Below are positions 24,894 to 33,832 of a stretch of 64,000 nt of DNA, piece after piece. A model generated the notes under the pieces. It saw only the letters and a list, made by a program, of their open reading frames with translations, ran no database searches and was not told the DNA's origin. Positions within the stretch are counted from its first letter, which is position 1, and each line of letters starts with the position of its first letter. The stretch spans positions 4,340,001-4,404,000 of the forward strand of contig NZ_CP037864.1 of assembly GCF_004353845.1 (NCBI RefSeq), in the 5' to 3' direction. Position numbers and translations under genes: made by a program. The DNA comes from Citrobacter arsenatis. GTDB lineage: Bacteria; Pseudomonadota; Gammaproteobacteria; Enterobacterales; Enterobacteriaceae.

Positions 24894-24958
24894 TTTTTTT
24901 ACCCCGTACTCACCTACCCTTAACATCAACAAAACTAGCTACCCAACCGGAGGGCATC

Positions 24959-26353
24959 ATGCCTGACAATAAAAAAACGGGGCGTTCCAACAAAGCGATG
25001 ACATTTTTTGTCTGCTTCCTGGCAGCCCTGGCTGGATTACTTTTTGGCCTGGATATCGGCGTTATTGCCGGAGCGTTACCGTTCATCACCGACGAGTTTC
25101 AAATTACCCCGCACACTCAGGAATGGGTGGTGAGTTCTATGATGTTTGGTGCGGCAGTGGGCGCCGTCGGCAGCGGTTGGCTCTCCTTCAAGCTGGGGCG
25201 TAAAAAGAGCCTGATGATCGGCGCCATCCTGTTTGTTGCCGGTTCGCTGTTCTCCGCCGCGGCGCCAAACGTTGAAGTGCTGCTGGTATCCCGCGTTCTG
25301 CTCGGCCTGGCAGTAGGCGTTGCGTCTTATACCGCGCCGCTGTACCTGTCTGAAATTGCCCCGGAAAAAATTCGCGGCAGCATGATCTCGATGTATCAGT
25401 TAATGATCACCATCGGTATTTTGGGTGCATACCTTTCTGATACGGCGTTTAGCTACAGCGGCGCATGGCGCTGGATGCTGGGTGTGATCATCATCCCTGC
25501 CCTGCTGTTGCTGGTTGGCGTCATCTTCCTGCCGGACAGCCCGCGTTGGTTTGCGGCAAAACGCCGCTTTGTTGATGCTGAACGCGTCCTGTTACGTCTG
25601 CGTGACACCAGCGCTGAAGCCAAACGTGAGCTGGATGAAATTCGTGAAAGCCTGCAGGTGAAGCAGAGCGGCTGGGCGCTGTTTAAAGAAAACAGCAACT
25701 TCCGCCGCGCGGTTTTCCTCGGGGTTCTTCTGCAGGTGATGCAGCAGTTCACCGGGATGAACGTCATTATGTATTACGCGCCAAAAATCTTTGAGCTGGC
25801 GGGTTACACCAACACCACCGAACAGATGTGGGGGACCGTTATTGTCGGTCTGACCAACGTGCTGGCAACCTTTATCGCCATTGGTCTGGTTGACCGCTGG
25901 GGCCGTAAACCTACGCTGATCCTCGGCTTTATCGTCATGGCCGTCGGTATGGGCGTGCTGGGTACAATGATGCACGTGGGTATTCATTCGGCTGCCGCAC
26001 AATACTTCGCGGTACTGATGCTGTTGATGTTTATCGTTGGCTTTGCGATGAGCGCCGGTCCGCTGATTTGGGTACTGTGCTCTGAAATCCAGCCGCTGAA
26101 AGGCCGCGATTTTGGCATCACCTGCTCTACCGCTACCAACTGGATTGCCAACATGATCGTCGGCGCAACCTTCCTGACGATGCTGAACTCGCTGGGCAGC
26201 GCCAACACCTTCTGGGTCTACGGTGGCCTGAACGTACTGTTCATCTTCCTGACTCTGTGGCTGATCCCGGAAACTAAAAACGTCTCTCTGGAACACATTG
26301 AACGTAACCTGATGAAAGGTCGTAAACTGCGCGAAATTGGCGCACACGACTAA
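24959..26353 (+). CDS. galP: Galactose:H+ symporter GalP
   Basis: This inner-membrane sugar porter of the major facilitator superfamily imports galactose and glucose with protons. The ATG at 24959 gives MPDNKKTGRS and 464 aa, like E. coli GalP. Twelve membrane segments are visible. Sugar-porter signatures GRKKS, PLYLSEIAPEKIRG, the QQFTGMN motif, DRWGRKP and the C-terminal PETK motif are present. An upstream frame from 24884 crosses the operator region and is not part of the gene. Confidence 0.97.
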   Translation: MPDNKKTGRSNKAMTFFVCFLAALAGLLFGLDIGVIAGALPFITDEFQITPHTQEWVVSSMMFGAAVGAVGSGWLSFKLGRKKSLMIGAILFVAGSLFSAAAPNVEVLLVSRVLLGLAVGVASYTAPLYLSEIAPEKIRGSMISMYQLMITIGILGAYLSDTAFSYSGAWRWMLGVIIIPALLLLVGVIFLPDSPRWFAAKRRFVDAERVLLRLRDTSAEAKRELDEIRESLQVKQSGWALFKENSNFRRAVFLGVLLQVMQQFTGMNVIMYYAPKIFELAGYTNTTEQMWGTVIVGLTNVLATFIAIGLVDRWGRKPTLILGFIVMAVGMGVLGTMMHVGIHSAAAQYFAVLMLLMFIVGFAMSAGPLIWVLCSEIQPLKGRDFGITCSTATNWIANMIVGATFLTMLNSLGSANTFWVYGGLNVLFIFLTLWLIPETKNVSLEHIERNLMKGRKLREIGAHD

Positions 26354-26362
26354 TCACGAAAA

Positions 26363-26395
26363 GCTTCCTCCCCCAGCGGGAGGAAGCCTTCCTCT
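26363..26395 (+). terminator. Terminator-like hairpin after galP
   Basis: The 10-bp stem GCTTCCTCCC/GGGAGGAAGC (26363-26387) with a 5-base loop is followed by CTTCCTCTT, a T-rich but not pure T tail. Confidence 0.75.
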
Positions 26396-26431
26396 TGCAG
26401 TCCCTTTCCTGTCGCACTATCCTCTGGCGTT

Positions 26432-26929
26432 ATGAAAACCTCCCGTCTCCCTATCGCCATCCAGCAAGCTGTTATGCGCAGCCTGCGGGATAAACTCGCA
26501 CAGGCCAATCTCAAGCTCGAACGCCAATATCCGGAACCAAAGCTGGTTTACCAACAGCGCGGAACCGCCGCGGGTACAGCATGGTTACAAACCTATGAAA
26601 TTCGCCTTAACCCCGTCCTCCTGATGGAGAACGTCGACGCGTTCGTTAACGAAGTGGTGCCCCATGAACTGGCGCATTTACTGGTGTGGAAGCACTTTGG
26701 CCGCGTGCCGCCGCACGGGAAAGAGTGGAAATGGATGATGGAGAGCGTGCTGGGCGTACCAGCCCGGCGCACGCATCAGTTTGAACTGCAATCGGTGCAG
26801 CGTAAGACTTTTACTTACCGCTGTAAGTGTCAGGAACACCAACTGACCGTTCGTCGACATAACCGCGTTGTACGCGGTGAGGCAACCTACCGCTGCGTCC
26901 ACTGCGGCGAACCACTGGTTGCGGAATAA
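26432..26929 (+). CDS. sprT: SprT-family zinc protease-like protein
   Basis: This 165-aa protein has the zinc-peptidase motif HELAH in VPHELAHLLVW and a C-terminal zinc-ribbon with CKC and CVHCG pairs. It is related to SprT/Spartan proteins, which in eukaryotes remove DNA-protein crosslinks. The bacterial role is not well defined. The length matches E. coli SprT. It is followed by endA on the same strand. Confidence 0.93.
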   Translation: MKTSRLPIAIQQAVMRSLRDKLAQANLKLERQYPEPKLVYQQRGTAAGTAWLQTYEIRLNPVLLMENVDAFVNEVVPHELAHLLVWKHFGRVPPHGKEWKWMMESVLGVPARRTHQFELQSVQRKTFTYRCKCQEHQLTVRRHNRVVRGEATYRCVHCGEPLVAE

Positions 26930-27023
26930 TCTTCAGAGTTATCAGGAACTTTTCTGATCTAACTGATTGCATACAGGAATAACTTTCGCTACGTTGCGGG
27001 CTCGTTTTGACACGGAGTTCGTG

Positions 27024-27731
27024 ATGTACCGTAATCTTTCTTTTGCAACGGCCTTGTTAGCCGCTGCGTTTTCAGGGCCGGTTTTAGCCGAAGGCATCAA
27101 CAGTTTTTCTCAGGCAAAAGCGGCGGGCGTCAAAGTTAACGCCGATGCGCCGGGCGATTTCTATTGTGGTTGTAAAATTAACTGGCAAGGAAAAAAAGGG
27201 GTCGTTGACCTCGAATCCTGCGGTTATAAAGTACGAAAAAATGAAAACCGCGCCAGCCGAATTGAATGGGAGCACGTTGTCCCGGCCTGGCAATTTGGTC
27301 ATCAGCGCCAGTGCTGGCAGGACGGAGGGCGTAAAAACTGCGCCAAAGATCCGGTCTATCGCAAAATGGAAAGCGATATGCATAACCTGCAACCTGCGGT
27401 GGGCGAAGTAAATGGCGATCGCGCAAACTTTATGTACAACCAGTGGAACGGTGGCGAAGGTCAGTATGGGCAATGCTCCATGAAGGTTGATTTCAAAGAG
27501 AAAGTTGCCGAACCGCCGGCCCGCGCTCGTGGTGCCATCGCGCGCACCTATTTTTACATGCGCGACCAGTACAACCTGACGCTCTCCCGCCAGCAAACTC
27601 AGCTTTTTAACGCCTGGAATAAGCAATATCCGGTCACCGACTGGGAGTGTGAGCGTGACGAACGCATCGCGAAGGTACAGGGGAACCATAACCCATATGT
27701 GCAACGCGCTTGCCAGGCGCAAAAGAGCTAA
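27024..27731 (+). CDS. endA: DNA-specific endonuclease I
   Basis: This periplasmic endonuclease cuts double-stranded DNA. The ATG at 27024 follows CGGAG and gives 235 aa with a signal peptide that ends at VLA before EGINSF. The endonuclease I domain shows the ENRASRIEWEHVVPAWQFG active-site segment and several cysteines for disulfides (CGCK, CGY, CWQDGGRKNC). An imperfect hairpin GCCCTGG/CCAGGGC lies after the stop at 27761-27785. Confidence 0.95.
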   Translation: MYRNLSFATALLAAAFSGPVLAEGINSFSQAKAAGVKVNADAPGDFYCGCKINWQGKKGVVDLESCGYKVRKNENRASRIEWEHVVPAWQFGHQRQCWQDGGRKNCAKDPVYRKMESDMHNLQPAVGEVNGDRANFMYNQWNGGEGQYGQCSMKVDFKEKVAEPPARARGAIARTYFYMRDQYNLTLSRQQTQLFNAWNKQYPVTDWECERDERIAKVQGNHNPYVQRACQAQKS

Positions 27732-27805
27732 CCTACACTAGCGTCAATATTTTTAACCATGCCCTGGCCTTTCGTAGCCCAGGGCGATGACGCGGATGTT
27801 TAACT

Positions 27806-28537
27806 ATGCGTATTCCTCGCATTTATCACCCTGAGCCACTCACTTCCGGCAGCCAAATTTCACTGTGTGAAGATGCAGCCAACCATATTGGCCGCGTGCT
27901 GCGTATGGGACAAGGCCAGGCGCTACAGCTGTTTGATGGCAGCAATCAGGTATTCGACGCTGAAATAACCCACGCCAGTAAGAAAAGCGTGGACGTGAAG
28001 GTGCTTAACGCCGAACTCGACGATCGTGAATCGCCGTTGCACATCCATCTGGGTCAGGTGATGTCGCGCGGCGAAAAAATGGAATTTACTATCCAGAAAT
28101 CGATCGAACTGGGTGTAAGCCTCATTACGCCACTTTTTTCTGAGCGCTGCGGCGTTAAACTGGACAGTGAACGCCTGAACAAGAAGCTCCAGCAGTGGCA
28201 TAAAATCGCCATTGCCGCCTGTGAACAGTGCGGTCGTAACCGGGTGCCTGAGATTCGCCCGGCAATGGATCTGGAAGCGTGGTGCGCAGAACAGGACGAA
28301 GGACTGAAGCTGAACCTGCATCCGCGCGCCAGCGCCAGCATCAATACGCTGCCGCTGCCGGTGGAACGCATCCGCTTGCTGATTGGCCCGGAAGGTGGGC
28401 TGTCGGCAGATGAAATTGCCATGACCGCACGTTATCAGTTTACTGATATTCTGTTAGGACCTCGCGTTCTGCGTACTGAGACAACTGCGCTCACCGCCAT
28501 TACTGCGCTTCAGGTGCGTTTTGGCGATCTGGGCTAA
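27806..28537 (+). CDS. rsmE: 16S rRNA m3U1498 methyltransferase RsmE
   Basis: This SPOUT-family methyltransferase modifies U1498 of 16S rRNA. It has 243 aa, with an N-terminal PUA-like part and a C-terminal knotted SAM domain containing LIGPEGGLSADEI and LGPRVLRTETTA. It lies 20 bp upstream of gshB and is probably cotranscribed. Confidence 0.96.
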   Translation: MRIPRIYHPEPLTSGSQISLCEDAANHIGRVLRMGQGQALQLFDGSNQVFDAEITHASKKSVDVKVLNAELDDRESPLHIHLGQVMSRGEKMEFTIQKSIELGVSLITPLFSERCGVKLDSERLNKKLQQWHKIAIAACEQCGRNRVPEIRPAMDLEAWCAEQDEGLKLNLHPRASASINTLPLPVERIRLLIGPEGGLSADEIAMTARYQFTDILLGPRVLRTETTALTAITALQVRFGDLG

Positions 28538-28556
28538 GGCATAAACGGAGAAGAAA

Positions 28557-29504
28557 ATGATCAAGCTCGGCATCGTGATGGATCCCATCGCAAGCATCAA
28601 CATCAAGAAAGACTCCAGCTTCGCTATGCTGCTGGAAGCGCAACGTCGCGGTTACGAAATTCATTATATGGAGATGGCCGATCTTTATCTGAACAACGGT
28701 GAAGCCCGCGCCCGCACGCGTACCCTGAGCGTAGAGCAGAACTACGACAAATGGTATGAGTTCAAGAGCGAACAGGATCTCCCTCTGGCAGACCTGAACG
28801 TCATTCTGATGCGTAAGGATCCGCCGTTTGATACCGAGTTCATCTACGCAACCTATATTCTGGAACGTGCAGAAGAGAAAGGGACGCTTATCGTCAACAA
28901 ACCGCAGAGCCTGCGCGACTGCAACGAAAAGCTGTTCACCGCCTGGTTTGCTGACCTGACGCCGGAAACGCTGGTCACGCGTAATAAAGCGCAGCTGAAA
29001 GCCTTCTGGCAAAAACACAGCGACATCATTCTCAAACCATTGGACGGCATGGGTGGCGCATCTATTTTCCGCGTGAAGGAAGGCGATCCGAACCTTGGCG
29101 TGATTGCTGAAACGCTGACCGAGCACGGTACCCGCTACTGCATGGCACAGAACTATTTGCCAGCAATTAAAGATGGCGATAAACGCGTGCTGGTGGTAGA
29201 TGGCGAACCCGTTCCATACTGCCTGGCGCGTATTCCACAGGGCGGCGAAACCCGTGGCAATCTGGCTGCCGGTGGTCGTGGCGAGCCGCGTCCATTAACC
29301 GACAGCGACTGGGAAATTGCACGCCGCATTGGGCCAACGCTGAAAGCGAAAGGTTTGATTTTTGTCGGTCTGGATATCATTGGCGATCGTCTGACGGAAA
29401 TAAACGTTACCAGCCCAACCTGTATTCGTGAAATTGAAGCAGAGTTCCCGGTTTCGATTACCGGTATGCTGATGGATGCCATTGAGGCACGTTTACAGAA
29501 GTAA
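28557..29504 (+). CDS. gshB: Glutathione synthetase GshB
   Basis: This enzyme adds glycine to gamma-glutamylcysteine using ATP, the last step of glutathione synthesis. Its 315 aa are one fewer than I recall for E. coli. It is an ATP-grasp protein, with KPLDGMGGASIFR as the glycine-rich loop, QNYLPAIKDGDKR, and metal-binding residues in GLDIIGDRLTEINVTSPT. The ATG at 28557 follows a GGAGAAG site. Confidence 0.97.
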   Translation: MIKLGIVMDPIASINIKKDSSFAMLLEAQRRGYEIHYMEMADLYLNNGEARARTRTLSVEQNYDKWYEFKSEQDLPLADLNVILMRKDPPFDTEFIYATYILERAEEKGTLIVNKPQSLRDCNEKLFTAWFADLTPETLVTRNKAQLKAFWQKHSDIILKPLDGMGGASIFRVKEGDPNLGVIAETLTEHGTRYCMAQNYLPAIKDGDKRVLVVDGEPVPYCLARIPQGGETRGNLAAGGRGEPRPLTDSDWEIARRIGPTLKAKGLIFVGLDIIGDRLTEINVTSPTCIREIEAEFPVSITGMLMDAIEARLQK

Positions 29505-29510
29505 ATACGT

Positions 29511-29591
29511 GGCCGGGTGGTGACGCCTTCGCGTCTTATCCGGCCTGGAATTGCACCCCGTAGGCCGGATAAGGCAAAGCCACCATCCGGC
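29511..29591. repeat. REP pair between gshB and yqgE
   Basis: Inverted REP units GGCCGGGTGGTGACG and GTAGGCCGGATAAGGC follow gshB directly. Confidence 0.87.
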
Positions 29592-29680
29592 AAAGCTATT
29601 TTCAGAGGGTGACAACTTAACGCTTTGCCCACATACTGGGCCCTGTTGCTTTTTTGAACCAGGAAACAGAACCTCTGACA

Positions 29681-30244
29681 ATGAATTTACAGCATCACTT
29701 TCTGATTGCCATGCCTGCTCTCCAGGATCCGATTTTCCGCCGTTCCGTGGTGTACATCTGTGAACATAATGAGAACGGAGCAATGGGGATTATCGTCAAT
29801 AAACCTCTGGAAAATTTACAGATTGAAGGGATTCTGGAAAAGCTGAAGATAACGCCAGAAGAACGCGATCCGGCTATTCGTCTGGACAAACCGGTGATGC
29901 TCGGCGGCCCACTGGCGGAAGACCGTGGATTTATTCTCCACACCCCGCCGTCACGCTTTGCCTCCAGTATTCGCATCTCAGATAACACCATCATCACAAC
30001 CTCCCGCGATGTATTAGAAACCCTGGGTACGCAGGAGCAACCGTCCGAAGTGCTGGTTGCACTGGGGTATTCATCATGGGAAAAAGGTCAACTGGAACAA
30101 GAGCTACTGGATAACGCCTGGCTCACGGCCCCTGCCGACCTCAACATCTTGTTTAAAACGCCGATTGCCGACCGCTGGCGCGATGCGGCGAAGCTTATCG
30201 GGATAGATATTCAGACCATGCCTGGCGTGGCGGGACATGCCTGA
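29681..30244 (+). CDS. yqgE: YqgE/AlgH family protein
   Basis: This 187-aa cytoplasmic protein belongs to the UPF0301 (AlgH) family, which has known structures and no agreed activity. Conserved features are HHFLIAMPAL at the start, GAMGIIVNKP, VMLGGPLAEDRGFILH and the GYSSWEKGQLE motif. The ATG at 29681 is the family start. Its stop overlaps the start of ruvX by one base. Confidence 0.94.
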   Translation: MNLQHHFLIAMPALQDPIFRRSVVYICEHNENGAMGIIVNKPLENLQIEGILEKLKITPEERDPAIRLDKPVMLGGPLAEDRGFILHTPPSRFASSIRISDNTIITTSRDVLETLGTQEQPSEVLVALGYSSWEKGQLEQELLDNAWLTAPADLNILFKTPIADRWRDAAKLIGIDIQTMPGVAGHA

Positions 30245-30660
30245 TGAGCGGAACATTACTCTCTTTTGATTTTGGTACGAAAAGTATCGGCGTCGCAGTT
30301 GGTCAGCGCATTACCGGTACGGCGAGACCCTTGCCCGCGATCAAAGCACAGGACGGTACGCCGGACTGGAGTTTGATTGAACGTCTGCTCAAAGAGTGGC
30401 AGCCGGACGAAATCATTGTCGGCCTGCCGCTCAACATGGATGGCACCGAACAACCCCTTACCGCGCGCGCGCGTAAGTTCGCTAACCGCATTCACGGTCG
30501 TTTTGGCGTAACCGTAACGCTGCACGATGAACGCCTGAGCACCGTCGAGGCACGCTCCGGCCTGTTTGAGCAAGGCGGATACCGGGCGTTGAATAAAGGC
30601 AAAGTGGACTCCGCTTCTGCCGTTATTATCCTTGAAAGCTATTTCGAGCAGGGCTACTAA
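30244..30660 (+). CDS. yqgF: Holliday-junction resolvase-like nuclease RuvX (YqgF)
   Basis: This 138-aa RNase H-fold nuclease of the YqgF/RuvX family is linked to 16S rRNA 5' end maturation and to recombination. The first acidic residue lies in LSFDFGTKSIGVAVG, with further ones in LPLNMDGTEQ, HDERLST and KVDSASAVIILE. It is coupled to yqgE by a TGATG overlap. Its stop overlaps the converging yggR by 4 bp. Confidence 0.95.
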   Translation: MSGTLLSFDFGTKSIGVAVGQRITGTARPLPAIKAQDGTPDWSLIERLLKEWQPDEIIVGLPLNMDGTEQPLTARARKFANRIHGRFGVTVTLHDERLSTVEARSGLFEQGGYRALNKGKVDSASAVIILESYFEQGY

Positions 30661-31637
30661 AGCCGCCCCTGCGCCTGTCGCTGCTGCTGACTTTGTGCAA
30701 ACGTCTGCATACCTGTCTGCTGCCCGGTTTGAATTACACCGGGTAGCTGATGTGTTTTACCTTCACGAATCAAATTACCCACGGCAGGCGTGTTGACGAG
30801 CAGCTCGAATAACGCCACACGCCCTCCCTGCTTATCTTCCTCCAGCTTTTGCGAAAGCACTGCCCGCAGGCTGTCTGCCAGTTGGTTCCGTACCGGATCT
30901 TTCTCCTGTGCGGTAAAGGTGTCTACCAGCCGCGCGATAGCCTGCGCCGCCCCTCGCGTATGTAACGTTGCCAGCACCAGATGCCCTGTTTCCGCAGCCG
31001 TTAACGCCAGACGAATGGTTTCCACGTCACGCAGTTCGCCCAGCAAAATGACGTCAGGATCTTCACGCAGTGCGCCGCGCAAACCAGCGGCAAAAGAAGC
31101 GCAGTGTACGCCCACCTCCCGTTGCTGAATAAGACAACGCTGGCTGGTGTAGCGATATTCAATCGGGTCTTCCAGCGTCAGAATATGCCCCGCAACATGC
31201 TGATTAAGGTACTCCACCATCGCCGCCAGGGTCGTTGACTTACCGCTGCCGGTGGCACCCGTGACCAGAATCAATCCATGTTCACAGTGCAACAGTTCAG
31301 GTATGACCCCGGGAGTCTGAAGATCGTCTAAACGTGGACAATCAAGTGGTAGCAATCTTAGCGCCAGCGACGTTCCCTGTTGATGAACAAAAGCACTGGC
31401 GCGCAGACGCCGGGAACATGCCAGCGTAATAGCAAAATCAATCTGCCCCTGCTCCCGCCACTGTACCTGTTGTTGCTCACTGAGCCAGCACATCAGCAGA
31501 TCCTCCACGTCAGGCGGAGTAAATGGCGCGATTTCGACTTTTCCATGTATGCGCCAGCGCGCAGGCCATGCATTGCACAGGTGTAGATCCGACACGTTAT
31601 GCTTTACACTAAGGGCCACTATTTCTTCCATATTCAT
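30657..31637 (-). CDS. yggR: PilT-like type IV pilus retraction ATPase YggR
   Basis: This 326-aa hexameric P-loop ATPase of the GspE/PilT family has Walker A GATGSGKST, Walker B-type DVILLGELRD and the His box TGHLVLATLHT. It is shorter than true PilT. No pilin genes are nearby, so its partner is unknown. The ATG at 31637 has a GAGG site eight bases upstream. It is divergent from yggS with only 17 bp between the start codons, so its promoter must overlap yggS or the spacer. Confidence 0.92.
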   Translation of the reverse strand: MNMEEIVALSVKHNVSDLHLCNAWPARWRIHGKVEIAPFTPPDVEDLLMCWLSEQQQVQWREQGQIDFAITLACSRRLRASAFVHQQGTSLALRLLPLDCPRLDDLQTPGVIPELLHCEHGLILVTGATGSGKSTTLAAMVEYLNQHVAGHILTLEDPIEYRYTSQRCLIQQREVGVHCASFAAGLRGALREDPDVILLGELRDVETIRLALTAAETGHLVLATLHTRGAAQAIARLVDTFTAQEKDPVRNQLADSLRAVLSQKLEEDKQGGRVALFELLVNTPAVGNLIREGKTHQLPGVIQTGQQTGMQTFAQSQQQRQAQGRL

Positions 31638-31654
31638 ATGAACATCCTCGGAAA

Positions 31655-32359
31655 ATGAACGATATCGCGCATAACCTGGCACATGTCCGGGACAAAATCT
31701 CAGCCGCCGCGACGCGTTGCGGGCGGTCTTCAGAAGAAGTTATGTTGCTTGCAGTTAGCAAAACCAAACCTGCGAGCGCCATCGAAGAAGCCATTACCGC
31801 AGGGCAGCGTGCCTTCGGTGAAAACTATGTGCAGGAAGGGGTGGATAAAATCCGCTACTTCCAGGAAAAAGGCGTCAACGATCTGCAGTGGCACTTTATT
31901 GGCCCACTGCAGTCCAACAAAAGTCGTCTGGTCGCGGAACATTTTGACTGGTGCCATACGATCGACCGTCTGCGTATCGCTGCTCGTTTGAGCGAACAGC
32001 GCCCGGCACAACTGCCACCGCTCAATGTACTGATTCAAATTAATATCAGCGATGAGAACAGTAAGTCAGGAATTCCGCTGGCAGAGCTTGAGGCACTTGC
32101 CGCTGACGTCGCCGCACTGCCGCGCATTACCCTGCGTGGTTTGATGGCGATCCCGGCGCCAGAGTCAGATTATGTAAGGCAGTTTGAAGTTGCACAGCAA
32201 ATGGCGGTAGCATTTGCCGGGTTGAAAACACGTTACCCAAGTATCGACACGCTCTCACTGGGGATGTCTGATGATATGGATGCCGCAATCGCGGCGGGTA
32301 GCACGATGGTGCGCATCGGCACTGCCATTTTTGGTGCTCGTGATTACACTAAAAAATAA
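31655..32359 (+). CDS. yggS: Pyridoxal phosphate homeostasis protein YggS
   Basis: This 234-aa PLP-binding protein (PLPBP/COG0325 family) acts in vitamin B6 and amino-acid homeostasis without known catalysis. The PLP lysine lies in LLAVSKTKP near residue 36, and the phosphate pocket is in the LSLGMSDDMDAAI segment. It heads yggS-yggT-yggU-rdgB-hemW, and the gene pair yggS-yggT is widely conserved. Confidence 0.96.
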   Translation: MNDIAHNLAHVRDKISAAATRCGRSSEEVMLLAVSKTKPASAIEEAITAGQRAFGENYVQEGVDKIRYFQEKGVNDLQWHFIGPLQSNKSRLVAEHFDWCHTIDRLRIAARLSEQRPAQLPPLNVLIQINISDENSKSGIPLAELEALAADVAALPRITLRGLMAIPAPESDYVRQFEVAQQMAVAFAGLKTRYPSIDTLSLGMSDDMDAAIAAGSTMVRIGTAIFGARDYTKK

Positions 32360-32377
32360 GGAAAACTAAGGAACACC

Positions 32378-32944
32378 ATGAATACGTTGACCTTCCTGCT
32401 CTCAACGGTAATTGAGCTGTATACCATGGCGCTGCTGCTGCGCGTGTGGATGCAATGGTCTCGCTGCGATTTTTACAACCCGTTCTCGCAGTTTATAGTG
32501 AAAATCACTCAACCTATTATTGGGCCGTTACGCCGCATTATTCCCCCGATGGGACCGATCGACAGCGCATCGGCATTAGTGGCGCTGATTCTCAGCTTTA
32601 TCAAAGCAATCGTGCTGTTTAAGGTGGTCACGTTCCAGCCGATCATCTGGATCGCCGCCGTGCTGATTGTCCTGAAGACCATCGGATTGCTGATTTTCTG
32701 GGTACTGTTGGTGATGGCGATTATGAGCTGGGTCAGCCAGGGCCGCAGCCCCGTGGAGTACGTGCTGATTCAACTGGCAGATCCGCTGCTGCGCCCTATC
32801 CGTCGCATACTTCCAGGCATGGGCGGGATCGATTTCTCGCCAATGATTCTGGTTCTGCTGCTCTATGTCATTAATATGGGCATCGCAGAAGTGTTACAGG
32901 CGACAGGCAACATGCTGCTGCCGGGGCTGTGGATGGCGCTATGA
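32378..32944 (+). CDS. yggT: YggT family membrane protein
   Basis: This 188-aa inner-membrane protein consists of two YGGT repeats, each a pair of hydrophobic helices. The matching motifs FYNPFSQFIVKITQPIIGPL and PVEYVLIQLADPLLRPIR repeat in the two halves. E. coli YggT has been linked to osmotic protection. It overlaps yggU by 4 bp (ATGA). Confidence 0.94.
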   Translation: MNTLTFLLSTVIELYTMALLLRVWMQWSRCDFYNPFSQFIVKITQPIIGPLRRIIPPMGPIDSASALVALILSFIKAIVLFKVVTFQPIIWIAAVLIVLKTIGLLIFWVLLVMAIMSWVSQGRSPVEYVLIQLADPLLRPIRRILPGMGGIDFSPMILVLLLYVINMGIAEVLQATGNMLLPGLWMAL

Positions 32945-33231
32945 GTGCCGTTACACCCTGCGACGACGGTCTGGTTTTACGGCTCTACATTCAGCCTAAA
33001 GCCAGCCGTGACAGTATTGTGGGTTTACATGGCGACGAGCTAAAAGTCGCCATTACCGCCCCACCGGTTGATGGACAAGCCAATAGCCATCTGGTGAAGT
33101 TTCTTGGTAAACAGTTCCGCGTAGCAAAAAGCCAGGTCGTCATTGAGAAGGGCGAGCTTGGTCGTCACAAACAGGTTAAAATCATTCATCCGCAACAGAT
33201 CCCGCCCGAAATTGCGGCGCTAACTGATTAG
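32941..33231 (+). CDS. yggU: UPF0235 (DUF167) family protein YggU
   Basis: This 96-aa protein has the family motifs IQPKASRDSIVGLHGDELKV and APPVDGQANSHLV. Function is unknown. The ATG at 32941 lies in the yggT stop (ATGA), so an earlier in-frame codon at 32929 is not the start. It is translationally coupled to yggT and 7 bp ahead of rdgB. Confidence 0.93.
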   Translation: MSAVTPCDDGLVLRLYIQPKASRDSIVGLHGDELKVAITAPPVDGQANSHLVKFLGKQFRVAKSQVVIEKGELGRHKQVKIIHPQQIPPEIAALTD

Positions 33232-33238
33232 GTATCCC

Positions 33239-33832
33239 ATGCAAAAAGTTGTCCTCGCGACCGGCAATGCCGGTAAAGTGCGTGAACTCGCTTCACTTCT
33301 GAGTGATTTCGGTCTTGATGTTGTTGCCCAAACGGATCTGGGTGTTGATTCTGCAGAAGAGACCGGACTGACGTTTATTGAGAACGCCATTCTGAAGGCG
33401 CGTCATGCCGCGCAAATTACCGGCCTACCGGCCATTGCTGATGACTCAGGTCTGGCGGTAAATGCTCTTGGCGGCGCGCCAGGCATCTATTCAGCCCGCT
33501 ATTCCGGCGAAAATGCGACCGATCAGCAGAACCTCGAAAAACTGCTTCACACCCTGCAGGATGTTCCTGATGACAAGCGCCAGGCACAATTCCACTGCGT
33601 GCTGGTGTATATGCGCCATGCAGACGATCCTACACCTTTAGTGTGTCACGGAAGCTGGCCGGGCGTGATTACCCGTGAACCTGCCGGAAACGGTGGCTTT
33701 GGCTACGACCCCATCTTCTTTGTGCCGTCTGAAGGGAAAACCGCCGCAGAGCTGACCCGTGAAGAAAAAAGTGCGATTTCTCACCGTGGACAGGCGCTGA
33801 AACTGCTGCTGGATGCCCTGCGTAATGGTTAA
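33239..33832 (+). CDS. rdgB: RdgB dITP/XTP pyrophosphatase
   Basis: This house-cleaning enzyme hydrolyses dITP, ITP and XTP and so prevents incorporation of deaminated purines. It has 197 aa of the Ham1 family, with the start VLATGNAGKVRE, the acidic pair in ADDSGLAVNALGGAPG and the base-binding GNGGFGYDPIF segment. It overlaps hemW by 8 bp. Confidence 0.96.
   Translation: MQKVVLATGNAGKVRELASLLSDFGLDVVAQTDLGVDSAEETGLTFIENAILKARHAAQITGLPAIADDSGLAVNALGGAPGIYSARYSGENATDQQNLEKLLHTLQDVPDDKRQAQFHCVLVYMRHADDPTPLVCHGSWPGVITREPAGNGGFGYDPIFFVPSEGKTAAELTREEKSAISHRGQALKLLLDALRNG

Larger units (their letters stand above)
24612..24958 (+). promoter_or_regulatory. galP upstream regulatory region
   Basis: This 347-bp AT-rich spacer holds no gene. 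It carries a strong GalR/GalS-type operator and a CRP site (24859-24893). A weaker operator-like sequence ATGAAAGCGATTACAT (24676-24691, three mismatches to GTGKAANCGNTTNCAC) lies 183 bp upstream. The galP ribosome site GGAGG lies just before the ATG. Confidence 0.6.
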
